A stretch of DNA of 64,000 bases from Rehmannia glutinosa (GCA_016081115.2 CM071930.1:9653419-9717418), one strand, 5' to 3'. Numbered from the stretch's first letter, positions 1 through 11,600 are shown. Made by a program: numbers and translations. Notes: generated by a model from the sequence alone, not told the origin.

Positions 1-813
1 CTACGATCTGATGGTCTTGATCGCATCTGACTAAAGGAACATACCCCTTGGCATACACCTATGCACACCGATTGTGTCGGTCCAAATATGGCACTCGTCG
101 TGAATCGACATGCCCAATCGGCTACCTGCGTGTCTCCACCTGGACGACTATGCCAAGTCACTGCCACTTTGCCACGCCACCGAGCCACTGGACCAAACTC
201 TGGTTCGATTTGTCAAAATTTTAAGGCTCCTCGCGACGATGCGTACGTGCAAAGTACGTCTCTAAAGCGCCCAATGCGACTATGTGCGACGTGCGCGTGC
301 CCGGCTCCGGCTCGAACGGTGCTCCCCATCGTCCTTGATGCTTTGTAAGCTAGCCAAATGCTAGTCAAATTTGACTTGGTCCATTAGGGTGTGCCATAAT
401 GAGCTCCACTTGATTACTCCTTATTAGTGGTGAAGCTATTTATAAACTAGTCAAACATTTAATATGTTTCCTATGTGGGATATGACTTTCCATATTCCCA
501 CCATTTTATATTTCATATATAAAAGGCATTTTAAGTGGCTAATTTCATGCATTTTTTTCTCATTCACCCGACATTGGTTATGAGAAATTTAAAATGCTAA
601 ATTCATCTACCCGCGGTGTAGATTACGTTTATCTCATTTATTTCATAAATGAATCCACTTAAATAATTGGTCAAAATTGGGTCAAAAGCAAATTTATTAA
701 AACCAATTCCAAACAGTCAGTCGTAAGTTTCTTATTAAGTATAAATGATATTTATTTTGATTCTACAAATAAAAATAAAAAATATTATTCAAATGAATGA
801 ACGAATGTTTAAT
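1..813. other. Unassigned intergenic DNA with a GC-rich block
   Basis: Positions about 60-350 are clearly richer in G+C and CpG than the AT-rich DNA that follows. An open frame at 61-348 has low-complexity, non-protein-like composition and matches no family I recognise. The abrupt change from GC-rich to AT-rich, with short promoter-like motifs after it, resembles parts of some plant LTRs. I see no terminal repeat, PBS or TSD to prove that. Confidence 0.3.
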
Positions 814-905
814 ATAGCAAGTGGTATCACTCACCCTTTGTAAGTGTATTATATTGATTGGGGTTCGAACCCGTTATATTTCAGTTTCTTTGCAATTTAT
901 CCCCC
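814..905 (+). repeat. Possible tRNA-derived SINE 5' region
   Basis: A box-A-like TAGCAAGTGG (815-824) is followed 38 bases later by a perfect box-B-like GGTTCGAACCC (862-872). That is the internal RNA polymerase III promoter layout of a tRNA-derived SINE. The sequence does not pair into a tRNA acceptor stem, so a functional tRNA is unlikely. No TSD was found, so the ends are approximate. Confidence 0.3.
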
Positions 906-2738
906 TCCACTCCAACCAATATTCCCAACTTATTAGAAAAAATAATATTAAAAAATAATGAGTGAATATATAAAATAATGAAAAAGAATGATATTTAACA
1001 TTCATTTTGAAATCACAAGTCTACTGGTAATCAGGCACGAGTTGATCCCTAGATGAAGCAAAATTGGAGAAAAGAAAAGTGGCACAATTATGAAGGCATT
1101 AACTGGACTTATAGATGTACAATAAAATGCTTTCTAGAATGATTGTCAATTTGATTGAAAAAAGTATATATTTTTAATGTTTTTTAAATACTAATCTCCA
1201 AAATTTACTTTCACTGTAATTCGATTCTGAAAGCAGATGGTGCGGGTGTGTTTCTGACTCTAGCGCTTCTAGTTTTTATATATAAATAGAAGTTTATTTT
1301 TATAATTCTACCTTCATTGTTTTTAATGGAACCTACAATTTTTAATAGTAAAAGTGCTTTTGTCATTTTATTAAAATATTCAAAAAATTTAGTGTTGTTT
1401 TTTTATTAATTTAAAGATTTTTCAACTCTTTTTTCAAATACTAGCAATATTTAGTTTTCACTTTCACTTTAATAACCCTTTCTTAAAAAAATAAATGTGT
1501 TCACAAACGTGCCTTAGCAACATTGGAGGATGACGGAAATAGAGGGTCTAAGAAGGAACATGGTATTATACTAATGATTGATACGATATGAACACGATAT
1601 GATTACAAACATAAATTACAGAAACAAATACATAATAAGGTACGACACAAAAGCACAAAATTATAAATTAAATTAAAATTATAATTATTATTATATTTAA
1701 AATTAAATAAGATATAACGACACATATTCTTGACTATTATCACGAAACCTTATCCCCACAGAATGACGGAAATGCTGGCCTCCAACTTCAACGTTCAATA
1801 CTCTTCAAACAGAATCAAAAGCCCATCGTACCAAATCATTGGTTGGTCCCTTTTGTCCAATCATGTTTCCATCCATTCTTCAACCTCTCACTACACGCCA
1901 CGTTTCTTTTTGATAAGCTCCCCTTCGAACTACGCCACTATCTTTGACAACAGCGATTCCGCTCTCTCATTCTTGGCCAAACCGCGGGATGTGCACGATC
2001 AAGCGAGCCTGACGGCGAGTCACGACGACAACTGGTCCTCCTGGTAAAGAGAACAATTATGTTCGACCCCCAATCTACTAATAACGATCTCTCCCGAATC
2101 GAACCCACACGGATCTTATTCAAGATGAGTTCCCCCACCAAATCTTCACCACCAGCATTTGCCCAATTATCTTTTATTTATTTCACCTCCTAATATTACT
2201 CCCTCCTCCTCCTCCAAACACTAATAAATCTTAAATAATAATCCATATACTATAATAAATTTATCTTAATATAATCCATTTTTTTAGATAATAATTTTAA
2301 AAGATAATTTAGTATATATTTTCATGCCAGTGTTCTCTGAAGTCAAAAGTAGTGGTTGTGAGTCAGCCGAAAGAACGTATAATACTTGGTAACTCAGAGA
2401 TAATTGTGAGTCATGCCAGTGTTCTCTGAAATAATTCTCAACACCAAAGGTTAATTACATAAATATGACAAATTATTCTTAATTTACTAATTTGATGTAA
2501 TTATTTTAATTTTCTTAAAAGTCGTTAATTGTTTTAGAAATTTCTATTTATTTAAATTGTTTATCAATTAAATTAATTTAATTTTTAATTGCTTTTACAA
2601 TTTAATTTAATTTCCAAAAATTTAAGTTTAATTATTTTACTTTTGGTCCTATAAAAAATGTGAAGTGTGGGTACTAACCTTATAATAAATTAGTTAAATT
2701 CAACTATTGCTAATTTATTGGACTACATTTCTAAGTTT
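906..2738. other. AT-rich intergenic DNA
   Basis: No gene is supported. Open frames at 1730-2047 (+) and 1938-2141 (-) overlap on opposite strands and contain no family motif. The text near 2640-2743 and 22369-22500 was one contiguous sequence before copia-A inserted at 2743/2744. Confidence 0.4.
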
Positions 2739-2743
2739 GTCAA
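2739..2743. repeat. Left target-site duplication of copia-A (GTCAA)
   Basis: GTCAA lies directly before the left LTR and is repeated directly after the right LTR at 22364-22368. A 5-bp duplication is normal for LTR retrotransposon integration, and it fixes both outer limits of the nest. Confidence 0.9.
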
Positions 2744-2953
2744 TGTTAATGTGAGCTATAAAGATGGTTTGAGAGAAAGAACCATTTTATTAAACTGAAT
2801 GAATTGATCCCTGTACATATGCTACAACTATTATATACAAAAGGAATGTAACAACACTTAACTAACTTCTTAACAACTAACCAACTAACAAACTAAATAA
2901 CAAACAAAACTAACTTTCGTTAACAACTAACTGCTATCAGTTATACTCTAATA
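2744..2953 (-). repeat. Copia-A 3' LTR (left copy)
   Basis: On the + strand it begins TGTTAATGTGAGC and ends CTCTAATA. It matches 22166-22363 over its whole length except for substitutions and a small indel around 2890-2910. The pol reading frame appears to run into this LTR, with its stop at 2941-2943. Confidence 0.88.
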
Positions 2954-3079
2954 GCCCCCTGCAAACTTAAGGTAGCATCAGTCACCTTAAGTTTGTTTCT
3001 CATAAGCTCAAACATAGTACTGGAGTCGGCCTTAGTGAACATGTTAGCAATATGATCTATAGCTGGTACTCTTCATAGG
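2941..3079 (-). pseudogene. Copia-A pol C-terminal end (RNase H tail)
   Basis: On the minus strand this stretch encodes the conserved copia RNase H tail: the HIANMFTKAD segment (canonical form D-x-IADIFTKPL) followed by FELMRNKLKV. Everything upstream of it in pol, including the rest of RNase H and the whole reverse transcriptase, is gone. At 3079/3080 the sequence switches abruptly to the plus-strand Sirevirus-like element. The fragment cannot function alone. Confidence 0.75.
2954..2962 (-). other. Copia-A polypurine tract
   Basis: Read on the minus strand, GCAGGGGGC lies immediately before the 3' LTR. This is the expected site and base composition for the second-strand primer. Confidence 0.7.
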
Positions 3080-3395
3080 TGTTGAAGGAAGATTGTGGTA
3101 ATCTCCTTGAAGGTGTTGTAAGAGGATTGTGGTAATCCTCAAGGTGGTGTTGTATTAATTTTGGTAATTAATAAAACTTTTTTTTTCTTTTTTGAAACCC
3201 ATCTCGGATATACTGGGGTGGTAGAGCACGTAGTCCCTAGGTGGGGTGAAGCTCTTTAAATCGATGTGTGTTGTTTATTTTCTGCACTTTAGTTTTCATT
3301 CTTGCTTGATTATTCGAAAAAAAGGGCAAAATCTAAAAAACCGGGATAATCTATTCACCCTCCCTCTAGATTATCGTAGCCACTTGGACTAAGAA
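3080..3395 (+). repeat. Sirevirus-like 5' LTR remnant (R/U5 part)
   Basis: It begins with paired short repeats of the type gattgtggtaatc (3091-3145), typical of the 3' half of Sirevirus LTRs, and ends just before a primer binding site. It does not resemble the start of the 3' LTR at 8421, so the U3 part is probably deleted. The exact end before the PBS is uncertain. Confidence 0.6.
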
Positions 3396-3396
3396 G

Positions 3397-3409
3397 TGGT
3401 ATCAAAGCC
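3397..3409 (+). other. Sirevirus-like primer binding site
   Basis: TGGTATCAAAGCC is complementary to the 3' end of plant initiator tRNA-Met with one change from the usual TGGTATCAGAGCC. It lies about 45 bp before the gag start. Confidence 0.8.
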
Positions 3410-3451
3410 AAACTCTTTGGCTAGCTCGTTCCGAGTAAAGAGGAAAGATCC

Positions 3452-4684
3452 ATGGCTACGAATGACGCTTATCTCACCACCGGCGCCTCCACCAACAAGC
3501 CACCACTATTCGATGCCAACAACTACGCATTTTGGAAAGACCATATGGAGTGCTTTCTACAAGGGTGTGGGTTCGACATTTGGAATGTAGTCATTGAAGG
3601 AATTGCTCAACCAACCAAGAAATTGGAGGACGGCACCTCGGCTCCTAAACCTTTCAAGGAGTTCGATGAAAACGACAAGAAGACCTTCTCTCTAAACGGT
3701 AAGGCCTTAAATATTTTGCATTGTTCTCTTACCGCCACCGAGTATAATCGTATAAGAGGCATGAGGTCGGCACATGAAGTTTGGGAAAATTTGGAGACTA
3801 TTTATGAAGGGACTAAAAAGGTCAAGCAAGCAAGAAAGACCATGCTTGTTAAAGATTTTGAAAACTTTAACATGCATGATGGTGAAAGCATCTCAAAGAT
3901 GGTGGAAAGGCTTGACAACATTGTCAATCCTCTTGTGGCCCTCGGTAAAGTCATCTCCGAAGAAGACAAGGTGACTAAGGTATTGAATGCGCTTCCTGGC
4001 TCATGGTCCGAAAAGGTGACGGCTATCACGGAGGCACAAAATCTTGAGACACTCAAGTTCGACGAGCTCATCGGGAATCTCCTCATCTATGAAGTCTATC
4101 TCAAGGAAAGAAAAAATTTCAAACCATCCATAAATCAATCGGGTATGCAAATTATTCCTAAAGGTCTTGCTTCTTCTTCTAATAATGCATACTATGATAA
4201 TGATGATGATGAGGAGGAGACGGCCGCACTTGTTCGAAAAGTTGCAAAATTTGTGGATAAAAATAAAGCAAAAAAACCGAGAGATAATGCTTGCTTTAAA
4301 TGCGGAAAACCCGGGCACTTCATTGCCGATTGCCCAAAACTCGATGAGGAGGAACAAAAGAAAAAGAAGCCTTTTTCGAAAAAGAAGGCTCTAAATGCGG
4401 AGGTCAAAACTTGGGATGAACTACTTGAAACAACCGACGAGGAAGGAGAAACTGAACATGGTCTTATGGCCATAGACGATGAAAATAATGAGGTACGCTC
4501 TAACTCTTCTACCTCCTCCTTAGTTGACGAATTGCAATGTGATTTTGATGAATTGCAAATTGAGTTTCAAAATTTGATTGTTAAATACAAGTATTTGAAA
4601 AAGGAGCATAAAGACCCAAAGGTCTCAAGACTAACCCCCATGGACCCCAAAATTATAGGGTACCTAAAAGAAATTCTTTTGTAG
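3452..4684 (+). CDS. gag: Gag protein of Sirevirus-like copia
   Basis: This 410-residue open frame is intact. It encodes the structural Gag that packages element RNA in cytoplasmic virus-like particles. The N-terminal two thirds (about residues 20-210) are the UBN2/copia gag domain, with FDANNYAFWKDHME near the start and a helical core. A lysine-rich linker leads to a CCHC zinc knuckle at about residues 277-290 (CFKCGKPGHFIADC, all four ligands present). Acidic and serine-rich sequence and a coiled-coil-like stretch follow, typical of Sirevirus gag. The start at 3452 follows the PBS closely and matches the usual N-terminus. It stops just before the protease motif. This is the only complete retrotransposon ORF in the window, so it could in principle be supplied in trans. 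Confidence 0.85.
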   Translation: MATNDAYLTTGASTNKPPLFDANNYAFWKDHMECFLQGCGFDIWNVVIEGIAQPTKKLEDGTSAPKPFKEFDENDKKTFSLNGKALNILHCSLTATEYNRIRGMRSAHEVWENLETIYEGTKKVKQARKTMLVKDFENFNMHDGESISKMVERLDNIVNPLVALGKVISEEDKVTKVLNALPGSWSEKVTAITEAQNLETLKFDELIGNLLIYEVYLKERKNFKPSINQSGMQIIPKGLASSSNNAYYDNDDDEEETAALVRKVAKFVDKNKAKKPRDNACFKCGKPGHFIADCPKLDEEEQKKKKPFSKKKALNAEVKTWDELLETTDEEGETEHGLMAIDDENNEVRSNSSTSSLVDELQCDFDELQIEFQNLIVKYKYLKKEHKDPKVSRLTPMDPKIIGYLKEILL

Positions 4685-4699
4685 GTAATAGGGGCTATA

Positions 4700-7235
4700 A
4701 CAACCATAGAAGTTTCAAAATGACTCGTGGACAGCGGATGTTCACGCCATATGACTGGGTGGAGAGAAATTGTTACCAACATCAAGCTCCAAGAAGAGGG
4801 TATGGTCATGTTCGACAATGACAAAGGAAGAATTCTCGGAAATGGAGAAATTGGTAACTCTTCTTTTTCTCTTAGTAATGTTCTTTTAGTAGAAGGGCTT
4901 AAGTTTAATTTGATAAGTGTTAGCCAACTTTGCGATTCAAATTATGATATTTCTTTCAATTAAGAAAAATGTCTTATTCTTAAAAATGATAAAATTATTT
5001 GTGAAGCAAATAGAAAAGGCAATCTTTATAAAATTTGTACAAGTGATTTGGTTAGTCAAAATGTTTCTTGTCTTGTCGTCAATAATGATTTAACTAGTTT
5101 ATGGCATAAGAGACTTGGACATGTTGGATACAAGAATTTGAAAAATATTTACAAAAACCAACATGTAAAAGGACTATCCAAATTGAATTTTGAAAATCTT
5201 GGCTTATGTGATACTTGTCAAAAGAACAAATTAGTTAAAAGTAGTTTCAAGCCCAAAAATGAAATTTCCACAACCAAACCCCTACAATTGCTTCACCTTG
5301 ATTTGTATGGGGATATTGGTACGGCTAGTCTAAGTGGAAAACATTACACTTTCGTTATTGTCGATGAATTTTCTAGATATACATGGGCTCTTTTTCTTAC
5401 CAATAAAAGCGATGCCGTTAATGAGTTTGTTAAGTTGTGTAGACTTATTGAAAATGAAAAGGAAGATACTATTAAGTCTATCCGAAATGATCGAGGTGGA
5501 GAATTTGATGGCGAATTTAGAGTCTTTTGTGAAACCAAGGGATATGCACATAATTTTTCGGCCCCAAGGACACCTCAACAAAATGGAGTAGCCAAAAGAA
5601 AAAATCGGACACTACAAGAGATGAGTCGGTCCATGCTCAATGAATTCTCTCTTCCAAAATATTTTTGGGCGAAGCGTAAATCCGCTTGCTATGTCATTAA
5701 TCGGGTTTATATTCGTCTTAAGATGAATAAAACTCCATATGAGCTTTGTAAAGGAAGAACTCCAAATATTAGTTACTTCAAAATATTTGGATGTAAGTGT
5801 TTATTTTGAATACTAAGGATCAATTGGACAAACTTGATCCTAAAGCCGATGAAGGAATTTTTATAGGGTATTCTACAAAAAGCAAAGCATATCGGGTTTA
5901 CAATAAGACTAGTGGGGTTGTTGAATAATCCATCCATGTCAAATTCAATGAAGCTTCGGGTGTTGAAAGGATACCCAATGATGAAAGTGATGAAGAGGAT
6001 ATTATTGAACCCATTGTTCAAAATGATGCTCAAAATGATCAACCTTCTACTTAAATTGATCAACCATCCACTTCTAATGTTTCTCAAAAAGATAGAGGTG
6101 ATATTTCGGATCTTCCCGTGGCATTGAAATTTAAGGGAGATCATCCAAAAGATCTTATTATTGGTGATCCCCTTGATAGAGTGATAACCCGAAGAGGATT
6201 TGCCGAGAAAGCTTTTATATCTCAAAAAGAGCCAAAAAATGCTAAGGAGGCTATTGAGGATGAGGATTGGTTTTTTGAGATGCAAGAAGAGTTGAATCAA
6301 TTTGAAAGAAATGATGTATGGGAATTGGTACCTTGTCCTCCATCTCAAACTATTATTGGTACTAAATGGGTATTTCGGAACAAACTTGATGATCAAGGCA
6401 ACATTGTTCGAAACAAGGCAAGTGCCAAGAAGGTATCTACATTTCGCAATCTAAATATACAAAAGAACTTTTGAAAAAGTTCGGCATTGAAGAAGGAAGA
6501 ACCGTCTCTACTCCTATGGCGACAAATGTCAAAATTGACAAAGATGAGAAAGGCAAGTCCGTAGATGAATCAAAGTATCGAGGTATGATTTGTAGTTTAC
6601 TCTATTTAACCGCAAGTAGACCCGACATTCTTCATGTCGTATGCCTATGTGCTCATTTTCAAAGCAATCCCAAAGAATCTCATATGAGTGTCGTTAAAAG
6701 GATTTTTCGATATTTGAAAGGCACTATTCAATATGGTTTATTTTATCCAAAGAATGAAAATTTTTCTCTTAAAGGTTATAGTGATTCGGATTATGTGGGA
6801 AATATTGATGATCGGAAAAGTACCTCCGGATCATGTCAATTTTTAGGCGATTGCCTAGTATCTTGGTTTTCAAATAAATAAAATTGTGTTTCACTTTCAA
6901 CGGCTGAAGCCGAATATATTTCCGCAGCGTTTTGTTGTACTCAACTTCTTTGGATGAAACAAACCTTAGCGGATTACAAATGTTCTTTTGAAAATGTTCC
7001 TATCTTTTGTGATCACATATCCGCTATTAATATTGCTCAAAACCCGGTTCATCATAACCGTACTAAACATATTGAGATTCGACATCATTTTCTAAGGGAT
7101 TGTGTTTCTAAACGAAAATTTGAGATATCTTTCGTACCATCTCAAGATCAATTTGCAGATATTTTTACAAAACCACTATCTTCCGAGACTTTTGCGTCAA
7201 TACGAGCTCGGTTAGGCATAATGCATATTGAATGA
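4700..7235 (+). pseudogene. pol: Sirevirus-like pol (PR-IN-RT-RNase H), broken
   Basis: Domains in order: aspartic protease with MDSGCSRHMTG at 4727; GAG-pre-integrase LWHKRLGHVGY with its CX2C motif (5099-5225); integrase core with LDLYG, RNDRGGEF and TPQQNGV (5300-5620); an RT N-terminal piece (6118-6424, GTKWVFRNKL); then RNase H (6471-7235) with DSDY, STAEAEYIS and FADIFTKPL. Defects: stops and frameshifts near 4962, 5808 and 5927; the integrase catalytic Glu is Lys (codon 5594-5596); a deletion at about 6425-6437 removes the RT core including the YVDD box; an in-frame stop lies at 6879-6881. The element therefore cannot make active pol. Confidence 0.85.
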
Positions 7236-8420
7236 GGTTTACATTTGTATTTTGTATGTTTTTAAAACTTAAGTGCGAAAAATCGGATTTTTGGTTAAAA
7301 TTTCGGATTTTTGGAAAACAGAATGAGACAGTGGGTTGGCTGGGGTGAGGGCAACCAGTCGCCCTTGCCGTCGACCTGTCGCCCACTGCCATTTTATGGA
7401 TTTAAATGTCTCTGTCTTCAGACTTAACCATTTTGGCTTATTTTCTCTATCTTTTGTTCTCTTCGCCAATTGCACACATATTTCACTTCAAATTTGTTCT
7501 CTTGCATGTATTTCATATCTTGGACTTAATATAGCTCGATTATCATCATCTTTGCTCATCTTTACCTATTGAATGGTAAGAATTCTACTCTCTTTTGCTC
7601 AATTGGGTTGAACCCTTGAGTTTTTGGCTTTTGTGTAATTTTCTTGTTATAAATGTCATATGATTGTGACGAGCTTATTCATTATGATGTATTGCATTGT
7701 GTTTGTAATGATTTGGTGATGAAAATTTTTGGCTTTATTCATTTACAAGGGCTTTTTACAACCTCTTTTATTTTTTACGCCCACAAGGTGTTCGATGAAT
7801 TGTCACAAAGAATTTTCCATCTTAATCATGACTCTTATGCTTTTACACGTCTTGTATGTTTCTTGAGATCATGACTTCACAATCAAAACGGGCTTATGGA
7901 TATCAAATGATTACATTCTCCCATTTTTCTTTGGATTCTACGACTACTCTTCCAAACGGTTGATAAACTTGACTCTTTGGCGCACTTTGATATACATGTT
8001 TGATGTCTTTATTATCCTAACATTTTTTTTGATAATTCCAAAGGGGGAGAAATAGGAAATTGGCTTATTAGCTCAAAGAAGCTTATAAAAGCTCAAGAAT
8101 GAAGCTATAAGTTATGGCCATTTGAAGCCATAAGTTGTGAAGTGCTCTTAGTCCAATGGTTGTATTATGGACTTGTTAGCATGAATTATGAGTACTTGTG
8201 ACAGGAGGAGCCTCTAAGCTCTTGACATTTTTGGTTATCTTGTATTAGCTTGTGCTTCTAGCTTATTGTTATCATTCTTATTAATATGTTATTGATATGG
8301 GGAGCTTTTGTAAAATATTTTTTTAAACGGATAGTTTACTCTTAAAATGGAAAATTGTTTTGTTTTTAATATCGTCCTCTTGAATATTGTTTTGGTTTGT
8401 AATCATCAAAAAGGGGAGTT
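7236..8420 (+). other. Sirevirus-like 3' non-coding region with two polypurine tracts
   Basis: No coding sequence follows pol. Open frames here are short and unlike the env-like ORF of some Sireviruses. Polypurine tracts lie at 8040-8052 (AAAGGGGGAGAAA) and 8407-8418 (CAAAAAGGGGAG). The second lies 2 bp from the LTR and is the functional candidate. Multiple PPT copies are a Sirevirus trait. Confidence 0.65.
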
Positions 8421-9300
8421 TGTTAAGTTAAAATGTTTTTATCATGATTTTAATGATTTTGTTCAAATGCGTTTTTATACCAAAACAATGTCCCTAAATG
8501 TTGTGTAAATACTTCCGATCGATTTAAAATGTTTTTACTATTTTTCGGAGTATTTCTTGGAGTTTATTTTCGATATAAAATTGGACAACACTTTTGTTTC
8601 AGGGCTCGACCGGTCGCCCCCATAGGGCAACCTGTACTGAGTTGAGTTTTGAAACAGAAACGGGATGTATGAAAAATAGGGGAGGAGACCTAGTCGACCC
8701 TGTGGCGACCGTGCACTGGAAGCCCTCCTCAAGAGCAGACTTCTCTGTTTCAATTTTTGACGACCCCCAACCGGTCAAGCATAAGGCGATCGGTCGAACC
8801 CCCGACCGACCGGTCCCCCGTGTAAAAATTGCAGCAAACTCATTTCAAACTTATCTCTGCGCGACCGGTCGAACCCTTCTTTTATCAGCAAACTATCCAT
8901 TGCATTTTCAGACAGCTTTTCCCTAATTTGTGGGATTGATTTCTAACAGCTATAATCTTAATTTTAAATGGTTTCTTTTGCAGAAAATCACTCCCCAAGG
9001 AGAAGCCTATGTCTGAAAATTAAGCCAAGACCTCTCATATAAATAGAGGCTTCATTCAAGCAACAAGAGACAACACAACATACAAGCAAAGAGCATACAA
9101 GCAAACACTTTCATATCTTGTTGTATTCTAGCCTAAGTACTTTCACTTGCACACTCTTGAGGTCTAGGTTTTTTATTCTTGATTACACTTGCACTCAATC
9201 TTTGTATTGGTTTTATAGAGTTGTAATCTTGAATTTTGTCAATCATCCAAACAAGATATCCTTGTTGTGGCTTGGAGAGGTCACTTGCAGAGTCTGAGTA
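8421..9300 (+). repeat. Sirevirus-like 3' LTR (truncated at its 3' end)
   Basis: It starts TGTTAAG right after the polypurine tract. The U3 part contains several copies or near copies of the palindrome CGACCGGTCG (8607-8616, about 8769, 8787, 8805 and 8862-8871). A TATA box (TATAAATAG, 9038-9046) is followed by CA-rich repeats near the expected transcript start. The U5 end matching 3080-3395 is missing, and gypsy LTR sequence takes over around 9300. Confidence 0.65.
9038..9046 (+). promoter_or_regulatory. LTR promoter TATA box
   Basis: TATAAATAG sits in a context typical of copia LTR promoters and is followed within about 30 bp by the CA-rich leader. It is the likely core promoter of the Sirevirus-like LTR. 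Confidence 0.6.
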
Positions 9301-9783
9301 AGAAACGGAGAACAATTCAGCCCCAGTTACATCGCACGCCCGTGTAATCCCACACGGCCAGGTCGTGCTATCGAAATTTGATCTCGGGGTCTCATGAAAG
9401 TTATAGATCGTTCTCTTAGCTTTCCATATCCACTTGAATCACCTCAATATCAACTTTGTAGAGGAAGTTATGGCTAAAATACTAAACCCTACCAGTGCTG
9501 GAAACTGTTAGCGCGTTTTGACCTTTTTGAAGGAAATTTCCTTTTGTTTGACCTTCCATGCTTCTCTCCTTCATATTTTTGCTCGTACATTAGCCCTTGA
9601 ACTATACGTTGGACGTGATATCTCTTTTTATCCAATTTAGCTCCATTTTCTGCAAAACTCACAAGAGTACGCAATATCACGCCCAACAAGGGAAACCAAG
9701 CAAAACACACTGAATATGCGTGCAAATGCATCAAATATATATCATTTTAAAACCTCAAATGCACGTATATTTTACACTCATCA
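9300..9783 (-). repeat. Gypsy 3' LTR (left copy, truncated)
   Basis: Positions 9490-9783 match 12905-13220 closely, including the ACACTCATCA end. The left part (about 9300-9490) contains CACGCCCGTG and CACACGGCC motifs common in Athila-type LTRs and absent from the right copy. The exact left edge is not visible. Confidence 0.65.
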
Positions 9784-9793
9784 AAATCCCCAA
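9784..9793 (-). other. Gypsy polypurine tract
   Basis: On the minus strand a TTTGGGGATTT-type tract abuts the TGATGAGTGT start of the LTR, as expected for the plus-strand primer of an Athila-like element. Confidence 0.6.
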
Positions 9794-11600
9794 AACTTAA
9801 AGCATTGCTCGTCCTAGAGCAAATTTAGAAAAATAATATAAGGGGTAAAAACGAACGAACACCCAAGAACACCATTAACATTAAATAGCATTTGACGTCA
9901 TACTTACGAAAACCATGTAATGCATAATCAAGAAGTCATCATTTATAAACTCGGCATAATCAATACTCTCTTGGGTACTCGACATCGCGACTCACAAGAA
10001 GATAGTGTATCACTCGACTCCCAGACTCTCAGAAGTGTATGGATAGTGTTTACGCTCAGATTCAATTCAGTGAATGTAGAACTACCATAGGCTTGCAAAT
10101 CGTCTAACATCTCGACCACTTTTGTGTGCACAATCTAAGAATCAAAAAGGACTTTTATTAGGTTGTAATATTGGCTCTTTGGTAAGGGTAGAGTAATTTG
10201 GATTAAGTGACTTGACTTGAGCAAATAGAATTTAAGCATACAGACTTGCAATTCACCAACCCAATAATATCAGTTTTTTTTTTCAACTCAATTCCACACT
10301 TATTTCTCCCTTATTTCTTTTTCTTTTTCATTCTTAAGCCTTTTTGCCTTTCTTCTTTTTCTTTAGCCTCAAACTCTCATTTTTCACATTTTTCAGAATT
10401 GTTTTTTTGCTTTGCTCGATTTTATATAATTTTTTTCCAGAGATTTTCTTTCTTTTTCGAGCTTCATGTATTTTTTTTCATTTACCAAGATACTGTTCAT
10501 CCCTCTTTCGTTTGCCAACTTCCTCTCTTTTCATAATTTTTTACCACATCTCGCCCAAACTTATTCATTTTCTATAAGCTCAAGAAATTTTAGGGATAAA
10601 AATATCTTAATTTTAAAGATCATTGTGGCTCAGAATAAAAGTTTTGGCTCAAAATTGGCTAACTAGGGAATCATGAGTTCATAGGTAGGCTTTTTAGGCT
10701 AAGTAGGCTAAACAAAGATGACCTTAGATCATTTTCAAAAATTGCACACACACATGGCTTCAATGAAGATACCAGAGCAAATTCTAGAGTTCTATCAATC
10801 ATGAATGACACACTCAAGAAAAAAAATAAGCCTGCATAATATAAAGCAGTTTAAGGTACAAAAGCTCACATGCTTATTTTTCGCAACATAGTCAAAATAC
10901 CCAATTTTCTTAACACATGCCAAGCAAATAAATAATTTTTCTCCCAAGAATCTATTACATTATCCCTCAAGTAAGTTATCCCATGCCATAAAATATCCAT
11001 AGTAAAATCATAGGGAGCTGGGCATAAAAACTGAATTAAAATCACACACAAAAGCAATTAAACGTGCTAAAACGGTAAACGTGCTAAAACAAAAAATAAA
11101 CAGAGAAATCGAGTTTTTTTCGGAAAATTAATAACGCATGTGCTTCTACATGCAGTCCTAAATGCAATGCAAAATGCAATAGTGCTAGATTACACATTCT
11201 TGACAACCCCCCCAAACATAAAATATGCTTCGTCCCGAACATATGAGGAAATTATCAAAAAAAAGATGAATGCGTAATAAATACTTACATGGATAGTTCT
11301 GATGAAGCCGGGAGCTCGTCCGTCAATTCGGCAACTGAAGGAGTAGAGGTCGCGTGCGTCCACATGCCCGTGTGCTTCTGTTTTTTTTTCAAAAAATTTT
11401 TCGTTTTTTTTTTTCAGAATTTAATTTTTTTTTTCATTTTTTTAAGAATAAAACAGTGAAAATGTTTGTGTTGCCTCCCAAGAAGCGCTCTTTTAACATC
11501 ATTAGCCTGACGGTGTCAACGGAGAGAATCAAGGCGAATCATCGAGCAAAACCCTATTTACCACCTTGAAATGTTTATCTGGTTGTTTTCCGCCAAGATA
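9794..11600 (-). other. Gypsy 3' non-coding interior
   Basis: No domain is found. The plus strand shows long T-rich runs (10266-10560 and 11380-11445) that create spurious Phe-rich open frames. A second polypurine-like tract preceded by GGACGA (11205-11235) repeats the module next to the LTR at 9784. Confidence 0.5.

Larger units (their letters stand above)
3080..9300 (+). mobile_element. Sirevirus-like copia retrotransposon, both ends truncated
   Basis: This plus-strand element has gag, protease, integrase, an RT remnant and RNase H in copia order, followed by about 1.2 kb of non-coding DNA with two polypurine tracts and then an LTR. Repeated polypurine tracts after pol and this gag type are characteristic of Sireviruses. 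The left end has only the R/U5-like part of the LTR. The right end has the U3/R part from 8421, cut off near 9300 where gypsy LTR sequence begins. No TSD is found, as expected if deletions removed both ends. The right boundary is approximate. Confidence 0.8.

Noticed and set aside
1730..2141. Overlapping open frames on both strands (105 and 67 codons)
   Set aside because: No family motif, no splice or start context, and opposite frames overlap. Likely chance frames in moderately GC DNA.
10246..10666. Three Phe-rich open frames
   Set aside because: They come from a T-rich run in the gypsy 3' region, not from coding sequence.
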